Shown one piece after another: positions 19,720 to 30,865 of a stretch of 64,000 nt of DNA. The stretch is from Branchiostoma floridae. Its lineage: Eukaryota > Chordata > Leptocardii > Amphioxiformes > Branchiostomatidae. Positions within the stretch are counted from its first letter, which is position 1; each line of letters starts with the position of its first letter. The stretch covers positions 1,574,046 through 1,638,045 of the forward strand of contig NW_023365716.1 in assembly GCF_000003815.2 (NCBI RefSeq), read 5' to 3'. The notes below the pieces were generated by a model. That model saw nothing but the letters and a program-made list of their open reading frames with translations, ran no database searches and had not been told where the DNA came from. The translations under genes and the position numbers were made by a program.

Positions 19720-21447
19720 CTAGGTCTTTTTAACGGTGTGCTTTCTTAAATGTCGATTAAAGGAGGTTCTATGTGCAGCAGAATAGTCACACTGGCCACA
19801 TTTGTAGGTTTCTCCTGTATGGGTTCTCATATGTTGGGATAAGGTAGATTTTTTAGCCGCCCTGTACCCACACTCCCCACATATGTAGGGTCTCTCACCG
19901 GAATGTCTTCTTTGATGGTCGATCAAATGATGTTTGTGTGATGCGGAATAGTCACACTGATCACACTTGTAGGGTTTTTCACCTGTGTGGGTTCTCATGT
20001 GTCGGGATAAGTCAGGCTTTCGAGCCGCCCTGTATCCGCACTCCTCACATATGAAAGGTTTTTCACCAGTGTGTATCGTTAAATGTTCGGCCAACTTATA
20101 CTTCTTTGCTGCAGAATAGTCACACTGGTTACACTTGTAAGGCTTTTCTCCTGTATGTGTTTTCATGTGTTGGGATAAGGTAGATCTTTGAGCCGCCCTG
20201 TACCCGCACTCCCCACACATGTACGGTTTCTTACCGGTATGTCTTGTTTGATGGTCGATCAAATATTGTCTACGTGCTGCGGAATAGTCGCACTGGCCAC
20301 ACTTGTAACGTCTTTCCCCTGTGTGGGTTCGTATATGGCGGGATAAGGTAGACCTTTTAGCCGTCCTGTACCCACACTCCCCACACATGTAGGGTTTCTC
20401 ACCGGTGTGTTTTGCTTGATGTTCTTCCAAGGTGGATTTCTGTGCAGCAGAATAGTCACACTGATCACACTTGTAGGGCCTTTCTCCTGTATGGGTTCTG
20501 ATATGTCTGGATAAGTCAGACTTCTGATTTGCCCTGTGCCCACACACCCCGCATATATAGGGTTTCTCGCCACTGTGTTTTGCAACATGTTGCTCCAAAG
20601 TCGACTTATGTGCAGCAGAATAGCCGCACTGGTCACACTGTAAAGGTCTTTCTCCTGTATGGATTCTTATATGTCGGGATAGGTGAGACCTATAAGCTGT
20701 CCTGTACCCACAATCTCCACACATGTAGGGTTTCTCACCATTGTGTTTTGCAACATGCTGCTCCAAAGTCGACTTATCTGCAGCAGAATAGTCACACTGG
20801 TCGCACTTGTAGGGTCTCTCTCCCGTATGGATTCTCATGTGTCGGGATAAGTGAGACTTTTTATCTGTCCTGTACCCACACTCTACACACATGTAGGGTT
20901 TGTCACCGGTGTGTTTAACCACATGCCTTCCCATATCGCCTCTGCTCTCCTGTACCTGTGAGGTTGATGTGTTGTCAGGTTGGGGAAAGTTCACATCACA
21001 CGTTTCCTGCTGCAGGCCCATGTCTGTTGTCTGGGTCTCCCTGCTGTCACTCTCCTTCCCAGGGTGTCTGGCATCGTACATCTCATTCCCAGGGTGTCCA
21101 GGATTTCCAGCACACAGGTTAGCAGTAGAAACCTCACAGCTTGGCTCTTCAATTTCTGCTTTTACACCGAACCTTTCGTCGTTTGGAGCGTCCCTTTCCT
21201 CGTCCTGCTGCCGTCCAGTGTCTGTTGCCTGCTCCCAACTGTTGTAAGTCTCGTTCCAAAGATGTCCAGTTGGTTGATAGTCGTATGTTTCCTGGTCCTC
21301 ACTGTACGTTTCCTGGCACAGCACGTTCTCTTGTCCATCCTGTTGCCATCCAGTGTCTCCTGTCGGCTCCTCTTTGATGTGCGTCTCGTCTGCAGTGTGT
21401 TCCGCATGAAGCTCTTTAACAGGAGGCACACGTGTGAACTCCGCCAT
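19720..21447 (-). CDS. ZF5, C2H2 zinc-finger protein (long MAEF class), intact
   Basis: A 575-residue protein, one of the best full-length members. The ATG at 21445-21447 lies 2 nt after the acceptor tcatcattttag, and exon 1 ends at 22250 (intron about 800 bp). Residues 1-186 are acidic and unstructured in appearance, with SUMO-consensus IKEE (24-27) and VKAE (95-98), HPG-K/N-E repeats, and no KRAB, SCAN or BTB. Fourteen fingers in strict alternation run from residue 187 and end in TVKKT and a TAG, the normal family C-terminus. The last linker is shortened (TGETYKC). Variation lies at helix -1, +3 and +6. Expected nuclear; targets unknown. Confidence 0.9.
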   Translation of the reverse strand: MAEFTRVPPVKELHAEHTADETHIKEEPTGDTGWQQDGQENVLCQETYSEDQETYDYQPTGHLWNETYNSWEQATDTGRQQDEERDAPNDERFGVKAEIEEPSCEVSTANLCAGNPGHPGNEMYDARHPGKESDSRETQTTDMGLQQETCDVNFPQPDNTSTSQVQESRGDMGRHVVKHTGDKPYMCVECGYRTDKKSHLSRHMRIHTGERPYKCDQCDYSAADKSTLEQHVAKHNGEKPYMCGDCGYRTAYRSHLSRHIRIHTGERPLQCDQCGYSAAHKSTLEQHVAKHSGEKPYICGVCGHRANQKSDLSRHIRTHTGERPYKCDQCDYSAAQKSTLEEHQAKHTGEKPYMCGECGYRTAKRSTLSRHIRTHTGERRYKCGQCDYSAARRQYLIDHQTRHTGKKPYMCGECGYRAAQRSTLSQHMKTHTGEKPYKCNQCDYSAAKKYKLAEHLTIHTGEKPFICEECGYRAARKPDLSRHMRTHTGEKPYKCDQCDYSASHKHHLIDHQRRHSGERPYICGECGYRAAKKSTLSQHMRTHTGETYKCGQCDYSAAHRTSFNRHLRKHTVKKT

Positions 21448-22249
21448 CTCTAAAATGATGATAAGAAAACAAGTATGAGAAAAACACATAATTTTTATTT
21501 AATCATTTTATAATGCAGAAAAAGGCGCAAACTTTACATAAGAAAGTCTTCTGTGCATTTTTTTTTACCGTTTTACTTAGCTCCTGAATTGTTTTTCCAG
21601 TAACAAGATCTGGATATGTATCAATTAGGGGATAGAACAACATAGTATTTCCTTATTCAACACAGGCACGAATTGACTCATAGTAAAAACAGAATACATT
21701 TATTCAACACAACAATGCAGACACATAGAAAAATAACAATCTATATACACATGCGCCTCCAGAGATTTTGGACTTTAATTGTGGTAGAACAAATATGAGA
21801 TTGTACAATGGTGTAATAGAGGAGTACAGTGGACGCGTTTATACCATCTGGCATCGGTCAGGTGGAAAATACATTTCACTGGCACTGTAGCTTCTTGGCA
21901 TCTTCATGATTATGCGAAAATAATGACTGCACACAAAACGGAGTTGACTTCCATATATAGCTATAGCTGCGCACCAAAAAATGATAGGCAGGTCACTACA
22001 AGGAAACGTTTCGCATTATGGTGCACGAATATAACGATCGTCACTTAATCTATCATTCATATTATCAAACACTACAATTTTTTGTTATGTCTGGCGGTAT
22101 ATTTGAGATACAAAATGATATTTGGCTTCTCACACATTAGTTTGAATGCCCCCCTCCCCATCATTACCGATCGAAAACACGCCTCTAATTCTAAGTCGCC
22201 GCGAAATAAGCCCCCAAAAGGCAGTTTTAACGACAATCAAAGCTCTTAC

Positions 22250-22450
22250 CTGTAGGTCTACGGTGAAAACCGGTCTCCAAAACTCCTACAAATCAGTAAA
22301 AATCGCGTCAGTTTGGAGAATATGCAAACTCAAGACGAGACGCAGTAACAAAATGGCGGACGTCAGCTCTCACCGGGGTAAAGGTGAGAGGTCACAAACC
22401 TGATACACCATGGGTCAAACCACAGATCGCCGCATAACGCTTTACTCTTC
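22250..22450 (-). promoter_or_regulatory. ZF5 first exon and promoter block
   Basis: Donor at 22250/22249 (ctacag/gtaaga). YY1-like aaaatggcgg and gacgtcagc at 22350-22367, DR1-type aggtgagaggtca at about 22382-22394. Highly similar to the ZF2 block. Confidence 0.75.
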
Positions 22451-22914
22451 TGGTTTGAACCTAGCAAAAATAACGCTACAAATGAAATAGTTGCGGTTAT
22501 TATTCAGGTATTTTATGAAAGAGTAATAAAAAAAACGTCATGTATGTATTTCAACACTAATGTAGATTTCTTGATAAACATAACAATTGTTCTACCACAA
22601 TTTATACGTCTCAGGTTAGGTTTTGACGGTTAGGCCAAGCCAGGTGGAATCTTAAATGCACAGAATTTCTTCTTCATTTCACGTTTAGATCTTGAAACAC
22701 TGCTGCCACAAGGATGCTATTGGGGTACGATTCAAATCAACACCTTGTATTTTGCTTGGTCTACACTTCTTCCGAGAAATTATATTATTTTTTTCTGTCA
22801 AAATTACGCCATGGTTGGAAATGGCTACATATTACAGGCTGCGAAGGCAATATCATGATTATCAGACGATATAAACCAACACCAATGCAGATTACTACCT
22901 TTGCTGATACTTAG

Positions 22915-23896
22915 TTTATTTGGAATGAGCTTTACCAAAATTATGCTCAGTATCATCTATATAGCTATGAGGTTAAAGAATACAAATACATGTGTACAAA
23001 ACATAACTGCATGTATACAAATCGGTGCGTATAAATGGAAATGTTAGAACGTTCCATCAAATAAAGTAGAAAATGCAAGTAAGTATACCAACGTTAAAAA
23101 ATCTTCCAGTATTCAAATCATTACCGACATGCGTACAGTGCATGAAAAAACAAAAATCGTTTCAAAACTATCTCTATTCTACAACCTACATTTATATGTT
23201 ACGCCAAACGTAGTTACTCAAGCAACTGGATATGGTTTTGGAAACGGTCAGACGTTTCAACTGCTATCCAGCAGTTTTCGTTAGTGACACGAATCATATC
23301 CAGTTGCTTGAGTAGCTACTTTTTGGCGTACCTGGATGTGTAACCTACATCGAGGTGCGTTTATATGTCTTCACATTTTAAAAAAGGGGATTTCTTACGT
23401 AATGTCACAAACAAATAAGTGATCAACTTAACATAAAAGAGAAAAGTGCATATCTATGCTTATGGCCCTAGGCACTTAAACTATCTTAGATAGAAAATCT
23501 ACATCTATGAAGTATCAGGTAAAATTAAAAAGAGAGAAATTAAAAAGATTAAGTCAATGCCAAAGTACAAAACCTACATCGGTCCGGCACATATGCTATA
23601 ATCTTCGCAAGATCACTGGGACATGTCTGCCTCTTATGTAGAATTCCTTACCACAGAGTAGTTCTTGGGCCCAGATATAGATAAGCCTGGAGGTCTTTTA
23701 ACACAAGCTGGCCATTATGTCTTATATGGCTTTCCTCCTCTGTGAGTTCTTATATGCTTAGGTTTTTAGACATTTGAGTTGCCCTGTTCCAGCAAGCTTT
23801 GCACATCTAGGTCTTTTTCCTGGTGTGCTTTCTTACATGTCGATTAAAGGAGGATTTTTTTGCAGCGGAATAGTCACTTCTAAGGTTATTCTCCTG
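22915..23896 (-). other. ZF6 3' UTR with poly(A) signal
   Basis: AATAAA on minus at 22915-22920, about 470 bp from the ZF5 promoter block. It contains MITE copy 2 (23201-23329) and the empty TTAA site (about 23549). Directly after the stop lies a decayed last finger (DYSAAKKSSFNRHVRKHTRKKT) lacking its Cys pair. Confidence 0.65.
23201..23329. mobile_element. MITE with ACGCCAAA-type ends, copy 2
   Basis: Fuller copy of the element at 9071-9200: left end acgccaaacgtagttactc, right end gagtagctactttttggcgt. No ORF. Confidence 0.75.
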
Positions 23897-25501
23897 TTAT
23901 TCTCCTGTATGTGTTTTCATGTGTTTGGATAAGTTGGACCTTTGAGCTGTCCTGTACCCACACTCCCCACACATGTAGGGTTTCTGACCACTGTGTTTCA
24001 TTATATGTTGGTCCAAATTGCCTTTCTGTGCAGCAGAATAGTCACACTGGTCGCACTTATGGGGTTTTTCTCCTGTATGGATTCTCATATGTATGGTTAA
24101 GTCAGACTTTTGAGCTGATCTGTACCCACAATCTCCACACATGTAGGGTTTCTCACCACTGTGTTTCATTAGATGTTGGTCCAAAGTGGATTTCAGTGCA
24201 GCAGCATAATCACACTGGTCACACATGTAGGGTTTTTCTCCTGTGTGGGTTTTCAAATGTCGAGATAAGCTTCCTTTATACTTTGTCCTGTGCCCGCATT
24301 CCCCACACATGTAGGGTTTCTCACCACTGTGTTTTGCAACATGTTGCTCCAAACTCGACTTATGTGCAGCAGAATAATCACACTGGTCACACTTGTAGGG
24401 TTTTTCTCCTGTGTGGGTTCTCATATGTTGGGATAAGTGGTGCTTTTGAGCTGTCCTGTACCCACACTCCCCACACATGTAGGGTTTCTCACCACTGTGT
24501 TTCATTAGATGTATGTCCAAGGTGGATTTATGTGCAGCAGAATAGTCGCACTGGTCACACTTGTACGGTTTATCTCCTGTGTGGATTCGCATATGTTTGG
24601 ATAAGTTAGACTTTTGAGTCGCTCTGTACCCACACTCCCCACACAAGTAGGGTTTCTCACCGGTGTGTATTGCTACATGTTGCTCCAAATGCGATTTTCG
24701 TGATGCAGAATAGTTACACTGGTCACATTTATAGTTTTTTTCTCCTGTGTGGGTTCTCATATGTTGGGATAAATCAAACTTCCTAGCCGTCCTGTACCCA
24801 CACTCCCCACACATGTAGGGTTTCTCACCAGTGTGTTTTGCTACATGTTTATTCAAATCCCCTTTTTGAGCAGCAGAATAGTCACACTTGTCACACTTGT
24901 AGGGTCTTTCTCCTGTGTGGGTTCTCATGTGTGCAGATAGGTGAGACTTCCGAGTTGTCCTGTACCCACACTCCCCACACATGTAGGGTTTCTCATCAGT
25001 ACGTCTAACCACATGCCTTCCCATATTGCCTCTGCTCTCCTGTACCTGTGAGGTTGATGTGTTGTCAGGTTGGGGAAAGTTCACATCACACGTTTCCTGC
25101 TGCAGGCCCATGTCTGTTGTCTGGGTCTCCCTGCTGTCACTCTCCTTCCCAGGTTGTCCAGAATGCTCTATCTCCTTCCCAGGATGTTCTCCGACACTAA
25201 AAAATCCACAACTGGACTCTTCCATTTCTGCTCTTACACCGCCGCACGTTTTGTCATTTGGAACGGTCGTTTCCTCGTCCTGCTGCCGTCCCGTTTGCTC
25301 CCAACTGTTGTAAGTCTCGCTCCAAGCATAACCGGTCAGTTTGTTTTCATTGTAGTTGTAGGTTTCCTGGCACAGCACGTTCTCTTGTCCATCCTGTTGC
25401 CATCCAGTGTCTCCTGTCGGCTCCTCTTTGATGTGCGCCTCGTTCGCAGTTAGTTCCACATGAAGCTTTTTAACGGAAGGCACAAATGCGAACTCCTCCA
25501 T
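23897..25501 (-). CDS. ZF6, C2H2 zinc-finger protein (long MEEF class)
   Basis: A 534-residue protein. The ATG at 25499-25501 lies 2 nt after the acceptor aatcattttag. IKEE is present; the second motif reads VRAE. Thirteen strictly alternating fingers. The first block of fingers, including the rare [36 protein letters not shown] and the EKNYKC linker, is shared with ZF12 and partly ZF10, which belong to the other N-terminal class. The frame ends at TGE-stop, made by an 11-bp tandem duplication (aggagaataac) in the last linker; the following finger has also lost 11 bp. The intron to exon 1 (26862) contains a LINE remnant. Confidence 0.85.
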   Translation of the reverse strand: MEEFAFVPSVKKLHVELTANEAHIKEEPTGDTGWQQDGQENVLCQETYNYNENKLTGYAWSETYNSWEQTGRQQDEETTVPNDKTCGGVRAEMEESSCGFFSVGEHPGKEIEHSGQPGKESDSRETQTTDMGLQQETCDVNFPQPDNTSTSQVQESRGNMGRHVVRRTDEKPYMCGECGYRTTRKSHLSAHMRTHTGERPYKCDKCDYSAAQKGDLNKHVAKHTGEKPYMCGECGYRTARKFDLSQHMRTHTGEKNYKCDQCNYSASRKSHLEQHVAIHTGEKPYLCGECGYRATQKSNLSKHMRIHTGDKPYKCDQCDYSAAHKSTLDIHLMKHSGEKPYMCGECGYRTAQKHHLSQHMRTHTGEKPYKCDQCDYSAAHKSSLEQHVAKHSGEKPYMCGECGHRTKYKGSLSRHLKTHTGEKPYMCDQCDYAAALKSTLDQHLMKHSGEKPYMCGDCGYRSAQKSDLTIHMRIHTGEKPHKCDQCDYSAAQKGNLDQHIMKHSGQKPYMCGECGYRTAQRSNLSKHMKTHTGE

Positions 25502-25959
25502 GTCTAAAATGATTATAAGAGAACAATGATGAGAAAAAACAGAAAAGGCGCAAATTTTACATAAGAATTTCTTCTGTAAAAGTAGTTTACCCGTTTTAGC
25601 GTCTCATTTTTTTTCAGTATTACACAAGACTTGGATATGTATCAATTAGGGTATACATATAGAACAACATAGTATTTCTTTAGTCAACTCAGGCACGAAT
25701 TGACTCATTGTACAAACAGAATGCATACAACACAACAATACAGACACATAGACACATAACAATCTATGGCATCTATATACAAATGCGCTTCCAGAGGTTT
25801 TGACGTTATGTTTGTGGTAGAATGAACATGACTTACAGTAAGCACAGACTGCCCAATTGTGTAATATACTAGTAAAGGTGGACACGTAAATATATGATAT
25901 AGCACTGTTTACGCCATCTGGTTGAACTTCAAGCACAGCCAAACGGCTCTGATTCTGAT

Positions 25960-26530
25960 TTGGAATAGCGGGTTAAGTTGCTGAATTGGTGGTCTGGTTT
26001 CGGAGAGGGGCGTAAATCCCCTAAAGATAAACTTGAAAGGGTATAGAACCAAGCTGCCCGATTCTGCACAAACAACTATAACACGGATTCTAGTGTTACC
26101 AAAATGAAAACAGATTTGCAGTGGAGGTCACTTGAAGACAGAAGGAAAATGTCCAGACTTTCCATGATGTACAAAATGACCAATAAACTGGTGGACGTAC
26201 CAACGGATAAGTATCTAATACCAGCTCAAAAAAGAACAAGAAACAGTCATGCCTTCAAATACCAGAGTTACCAACCTAGGATTGATGTGTTCAAAAATTC
26301 GTACTTTCCCAGAACTATCGTAGAGTGGAACTTGTTATCACCAAGTACAGTAGGGGCATCTTCTCTCGGTAGTTTTAAAGAACGCTTGCAGATAGATGTG
26401 CAAAAGTTAGGGGTAACAAGTCGTTCGGTGTAATATAACCAGCTACTGCCGCGCTGCGTGCCTGCAAAGCTGGTGTGTTACGCCGAACGGCGGTTATACC
26501 GGCTATATAGATACAGATACAGAAATCTTG
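25960..26530 (+). mobile_element. 5'-truncated LINE remnant (C-terminus of ORF2 and 3' tail)
   Basis: On plus, from about 26028, the frame reads LERV-stop-NQAARFCTNNYNTDSS, then an open stretch of 109 codons (26104-26433) with the SLEDRR...RLSMMYKM and VEWNLLSP features typical of the end of CR1/L2-type reverse-transcriptase proteins. One in-frame TAG replaces a Gln codon, so it is dead. The 3' tail, about 26465-26525, ends in atagatacagatacag and is the unit of the array at 40022-41155. It lies in the ZF6 intron, opposite to the gene. Confidence 0.75.
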
Positions 26531-26861
26531 GTAGCTATTATATTGTTTCCGCCTGTCTCTACTCCTTTCTTACATTTGGATATGTGATACCATACAGAGC
26601 TTTCTTTTTCACAGTGTAAGTGAGCTCAATGAAACGTCTTGTTTTATGATGCACGAATATAACCGTTTTCATTTCGTCTATCATTTATGTTGTTATCAGA
26701 TACAACAATTTTTCTGATTTGCACCTCAAATTTTGACATCTCGATCATTCGTTTCAATGCCCCCCTCCCCATCGACTACAAATCACAAACACGCCTCTAA
26801 TTCCAATTCGCCGCCGAACAAGCGCCAACCAGGCAGCATTAACGACAATCAAATGTCTTAC

Positions 26862-27065
26862 CTGAACGTCTATGGAAGTAAGCGGTCTCCACGACTCCTA
26901 CAAATCGGTAAAAATCGCGTCAGTTTGGAGGACTTGAAAAACGCTAGACGAGACGAAAAACAAAATGGCGGACGTCAGCTCACTACCGGGGTAAAGGTGA
27001 GAGGTCACAAACCTGATACTCAATGGGTCAAACCACAGATCGCCGCATAGCGCTTTACTCTCCTG
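26862..27065 (-). promoter_or_regulatory. ZF6 first exon and promoter block
   Basis: Donor cag/gtaaga with exon end 26862. YY1-like aaaatggcgg with acgtcagc near 26962-26979 and DR1-type aggtgagaggtca near 26996-27008, all intact. Confidence 0.75.
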
Positions 27066-27536
27066 GTTTTGAACCAAGCAAAAATAACGCTATAAATGAA
27101 ATAGTCAATTATAATTCAAGTATTTTATGAAAGAAGACTCCAGGAAGTCTAGTGTATGTATTCTAACAGTAATGAAGATTGCTTCATAAACAAAACAAAC
27201 GTTCTACTTCAATTTCTACGTCTCAGATTCTGTCAGGTTTTGAATGTTAGGCCAGGCCAAGCCAGGTGGAATCCGACATACACAGGACTTCGTCTACGTT
27301 TCACGTTTATATCTCAAAACACTAGTGCTACCACACGGATGCTATTGGACTACGATTGAAATCAACACCTAATTAGCTTGGTTTACACTTCTTCCGGAAA
27401 ATTATGTTATTTTCTTCTGGCAAAATTACACAATGGTAGGAAATGTCTATATATATATCAAGCTGGCGCAAGCGAATCAAAATCATCAGACGATATAAAC
27501 CAACACCAATGCAAATTACTGCCTTTGCTGACACTT

Positions 27537-28398
27537 TTTATTTTGAATGAGCTTTACCAAAATTATGCTCTATATACCATCTATATTGCTATGAGGTTAA
27601 AGAATGCGAATACATGACTACAAAACAAATGTGCATGTATACAAATCTGTGCATATTATGCCATATAGATGGAAATATAAGATCGTTCTATCAAATAAAG
27701 TAGAAAAATGCAAGTACGTATACCAATGTTATAAATGTTCCAGTATTCAAATTAATACCGACATGTGTATATTGGATGAAAAAAAAGATCGTATCGCAAC
27801 TATCTCAAGTCTAAAACCTACATCTATATTATCTTTACAGCCCGATTTCAAACAAGCTTTCTTACATAAATGTTATCAACAAATAAGCGGTCAACACATA
27901 AGAAAGGAGCACATCTATCATGGCTACTATCTTAGGTACAAAACCTACATCTATGCAGTTTTAGGTGTGACTATATCTATTGTACCTACATCTATAGAGT
28001 TTTAGGTATATCTATATCTATGTATGTGGCAGTACTTTATGTTTGGGACTGCATTGTTAGCAGCGACACCTACCTGCAGTTCAAAGTGAACCTCTACAGC
28101 TGTCGCCTGTATGAGCTCTTACAGTTTAAAAAGATAAAGCTGACTACCACCCCACCCCCATGACCTGAAGGTCAAGAGACTATGTAGGTAGGTGAAGCTG
28201 TTTGCTGTACATTTGTCACATTTGTGGATTTGTTTGTTTTTTTGGTATATAAAAAGTAGATAAAGATGAGATTTCGTAGCTAGCTGCAAAGTAGTTACAC
28301 TGATAACACTTATAATATGTTTTTACCTCCTGTGTGGGTTCTTAAATTCTTGACTTTTTAGACATTTCAGTTGCCTTGTTCCAGTACACTTTTCACAT
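27537..28398 (-). other. ZF7 3' UTR with poly(A) signal
   Basis: AATAAA on minus at 27537-27542, about 470 bp from the ZF6 promoter. The common fossil finger lies at 28250-28395. Confidence 0.6.
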
Positions 28399-30192
28399 CT
28401 AGGTCATTTTACTGGTGTGCGTACTTACATGTCGGTTTAAAGAGGATTTATCTGAAGCAGAATAGTCACATTGGTCACATTTGTAGGGTTTTTCCCCTGT
28501 GTGGGTTCTCATATGGATTGATAAGGTAGACCTATGAGCTGTCCTGAACCCACACTCCCCACACATGTAGGGTTTCTCGCCGGTATGTCTTGTCTGATGG
28601 TCGATGAGATGGTGTTTTTCTGCAGCAGAATAGTCACACTGGTCACACTTGTAGGGTTTTTCCCCTGTATGGGTTCTCATATGTCTGGATAGGTGAGACC
28701 TATAAGCTGTCCCGTAACCACACTCCCCACACATGTAAGGTTTCTCGCTAGTATGTTTTACTTGATGTTGTTTCAACTTGGATTTATCTGTAGCAGAATA
28801 GTCACACTGCTCACACTTGTAAGGTTTTTCTCCTGTGTGGCTTCTCATGTGTTTTGATAGGTCGGACTTTTTCGCTGACCTGTACCCACACTCCCCACAC
28901 ATGTAGGGTTTTTCGCCAGTGTGTTTTACTTGATGTTGTTTCAACTTGGACTTATCTACTGCAGAATAGTCGCACTGGTCACACTTGAAGGGTTTCTCAC
29001 CGGAATGGGTTTTCTGATGGTCGATCAAATTATGTTTTACTGCTGCCGCATAGTCGCACTGGTCACATTTGTAAGGTTTTTCCCCTGTGTGGGTTCTCAT
29101 GTGTTTTGATAGGTCGGACTTTTCAGCTGACCTGTACCCACATTCACCACACATGTAGGGTTTCTCACCGGTGTGTCTTACTAGATGTTTGTCCAAATCA
29201 CCTTTCCGTGCTGCAGAATAGTCACACTGGTCACATTTGTAGGGTTTTTCACCTGTATGGATTCTCATATGTTTGGATAAGTGGTGCTTTCTAGCCGACC
29301 TGTACCCACACTCACCACACATGTAGGGTTTCTCACCACTGTGTACTTGTAGATGTTCATTCAAAGAAGACTTCCGTGCAGCAGAATAGTCACACTGGTC
29401 ACATTTGTAGGGTTTTTCCCCTGTGTGGGTTCTCATATGTCGGGATAAGTCAGACTTCTTAGCCGTCTGGTACCCACACTCCTCACATATGTACGGTTTA
29501 TCACCGGAATGTCTTGTCTGATGGTAGATTAAATGATGTTTCTCTGTTGCGGAATAGCCACACTGATCACACAGGTAACGTCTTTCCCCTGTGTGGATTC
29601 TCATATGTCGGGATAATTGGTGCTTATGTGCTGTCCTGTACCCACAATCCCCACACATGTAGGGTCTCTCACCGGTACCAGTGTGTTTTCTTAGATGGAT
29701 GTCCAAAGTGAGTTTTTCTGCAGCAGAATAGTCACACCGGTCACACATCTGCTGCAGGCCCATGTCTGTTCTCTGGGTCTCCCTGCTGTCACTCTCCTTC
29801 CCAGGAATTCCCGTGCAGTCTATCTCCTTCCCAGGATGCCCAGCACACAGTTCTCCAGTAGAAAGCTCACAGCTGGACTCTTCCATTTCTGCTTTTACAC
29901 CGCACGTTTCGTTATTTGGAGCGTCCCTTTCCTCGTCCTGCTGCCGCCCCGTGTCTGTTGTCTGCTCCCAACTGTTGTAAGTCCCGTCCCAAGGATGTCC
30001 GGTTGGTTGGGTTGCGTGGTAGTAGTCACGTGTTTCCTGGTCCTCACTGTACGTTTCCTGGCACAGCACGTTCTCTTGTCCATCCTGCTGCCATCCAGTG
30101 TCTCCTGTCTCCTCCTCTTTGATGTGCGTCTCGTTCACAGTTTGTTCCGCATGAAGCTCTTTAACGGGAGACACACATGTGAACTCCGCCAT
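28399..30192 (-). CDS. ZF7, C2H2 zinc-finger protein (long MAEF class), 16 fingers
   Basis: A 597-residue protein from the ATG 30190-30192, 2 nt after an atcattttag acceptor. IKEE and VKAE are both kept. A deletion joins MGLQQ directly to MCDRCDYS, removing the usual [18 protein letters not shown] spacer and the first CGECGYRT finger, so the array begins with the other finger type. Sixteen fingers end in TSKMT and a stop, the normal C-terminus. Fingers 8-10 and 11-12 are a recent internal duplication: KSDLSKHMR and DKSKLKQHQVKH recur almost unchanged. A KH/RYHLIDHQTRH-type helix recurs three times. Linker 1 is expanded to TGTGERPY. Exon 1 is at 32844; the 2.6-kb intron holds two inserted segments. 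Confidence 0.9.
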   Translation of the reverse strand: MAEFTCVSPVKELHAEQTVNETHIKEEETGDTGWQQDGQENVLCQETYSEDQETRDYYHATQPTGHPWDGTYNSWEQTTDTGRQQDEERDAPNNETCGVKAEMEESSCELSTGELCAGHPGKEIDCTGIPGKESDSRETQRTDMGLQQMCDRCDYSAAEKLTLDIHLRKHTGTGERPYMCGDCGYRTAHKHQLSRHMRIHTGERRYLCDQCGYSATEKHHLIYHQTRHSGDKPYICEECGYQTAKKSDLSRHMRTHTGEKPYKCDQCDYSAARKSSLNEHLQVHSGEKPYMCGECGYRSARKHHLSKHMRIHTGEKPYKCDQCDYSAARKGDLDKHLVRHTGEKPYMCGECGYRSAEKSDLSKHMRTHTGEKPYKCDQCDYAAAVKHNLIDHQKTHSGEKPFKCDQCDYSAVDKSKLKQHQVKHTGEKPYMCGECGYRSAKKSDLSKHMRSHTGEKPYKCEQCDYSATDKSKLKQHQVKHTSEKPYMCGECGYGTAYRSHLSRHMRTHTGEKPYKCDQCDYSAAEKHHLIDHQTRHTGEKPYMCGECGFRTAHRSTLSIHMRTHTGEKPYKCDQCDYSASDKSSLNRHVSTHTSKMT

Positions 30193-30779
30193 GTCTAAAA
30201 TGATGGTAAAACATATGGATAAAAACATTAATTCGTCGTATTTTCAAACCAGAAAGGGCTCAGATTTAAAACAAGAAATTCTTCTGTCAAAGTAGTGGAC
30301 CCGTTTAAGCTCATCAGTTGTGTTTCCAGTAACAAGGTTGGGATATATTCTAGCTTATGATACACACATGGGATTCATCAACCTAGCTAGGTCATGATTC
30401 ATGATTCGTCATTGGCAGTAACGGACTCATAGTATAGTAAAAACATATTAATACTAGTATATATACATACAGAAAGCAACATAGACATAGACAAAGGTAA
30501 CGATCGATAGACACAGGTGCCTCCAGAGGTTTTCGACGAATATTTTGTAGTAGAATGAAACTGAGTTAGGGTCCGACTGTAGAATCGTGCTAAACTAGAG
30601 GAAGGACGACATACTGTTTACATCAAACGTATGAAAAACAAGTGCTTTAAAAAAGCTGGCATTTTGCCAAGGTTTGTGTGTGTAAACGTTTTTTTCTAGT
30701 TATTGGAATGTGCTGAAACTATTGTTTATATTAAATGGATGTCAAAAAGGAAACAAGAACAATTGAAAATTACCCTCCC

Positions 30780-30865
30780 CCTGGACTCGAACCTGGGTCG
30801 CACGGACCGTAGCTCTGCAAATCAGGCTGACGTCAGAGGTATGACTCCTGAACCCGGAAGTCACT
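30780..30865 (-). other. tRNA-derived SINE-like segment
   Basis: On minus a good B-box (ggttcgagtcc) precedes a G-rich end; the A-box is not convincing and the T-arm does not pair. It lies in the part of the ZF7 intron (about 30640-31300) that has no counterpart in the related ZF3 intron. Confidence 0.3.

Noticed and set aside
26104-26433. Independent plus-strand cellular gene
   Set aside because: Sequence character and the stop-interrupted upstream extension identify it as the end of a LINE ORF2.
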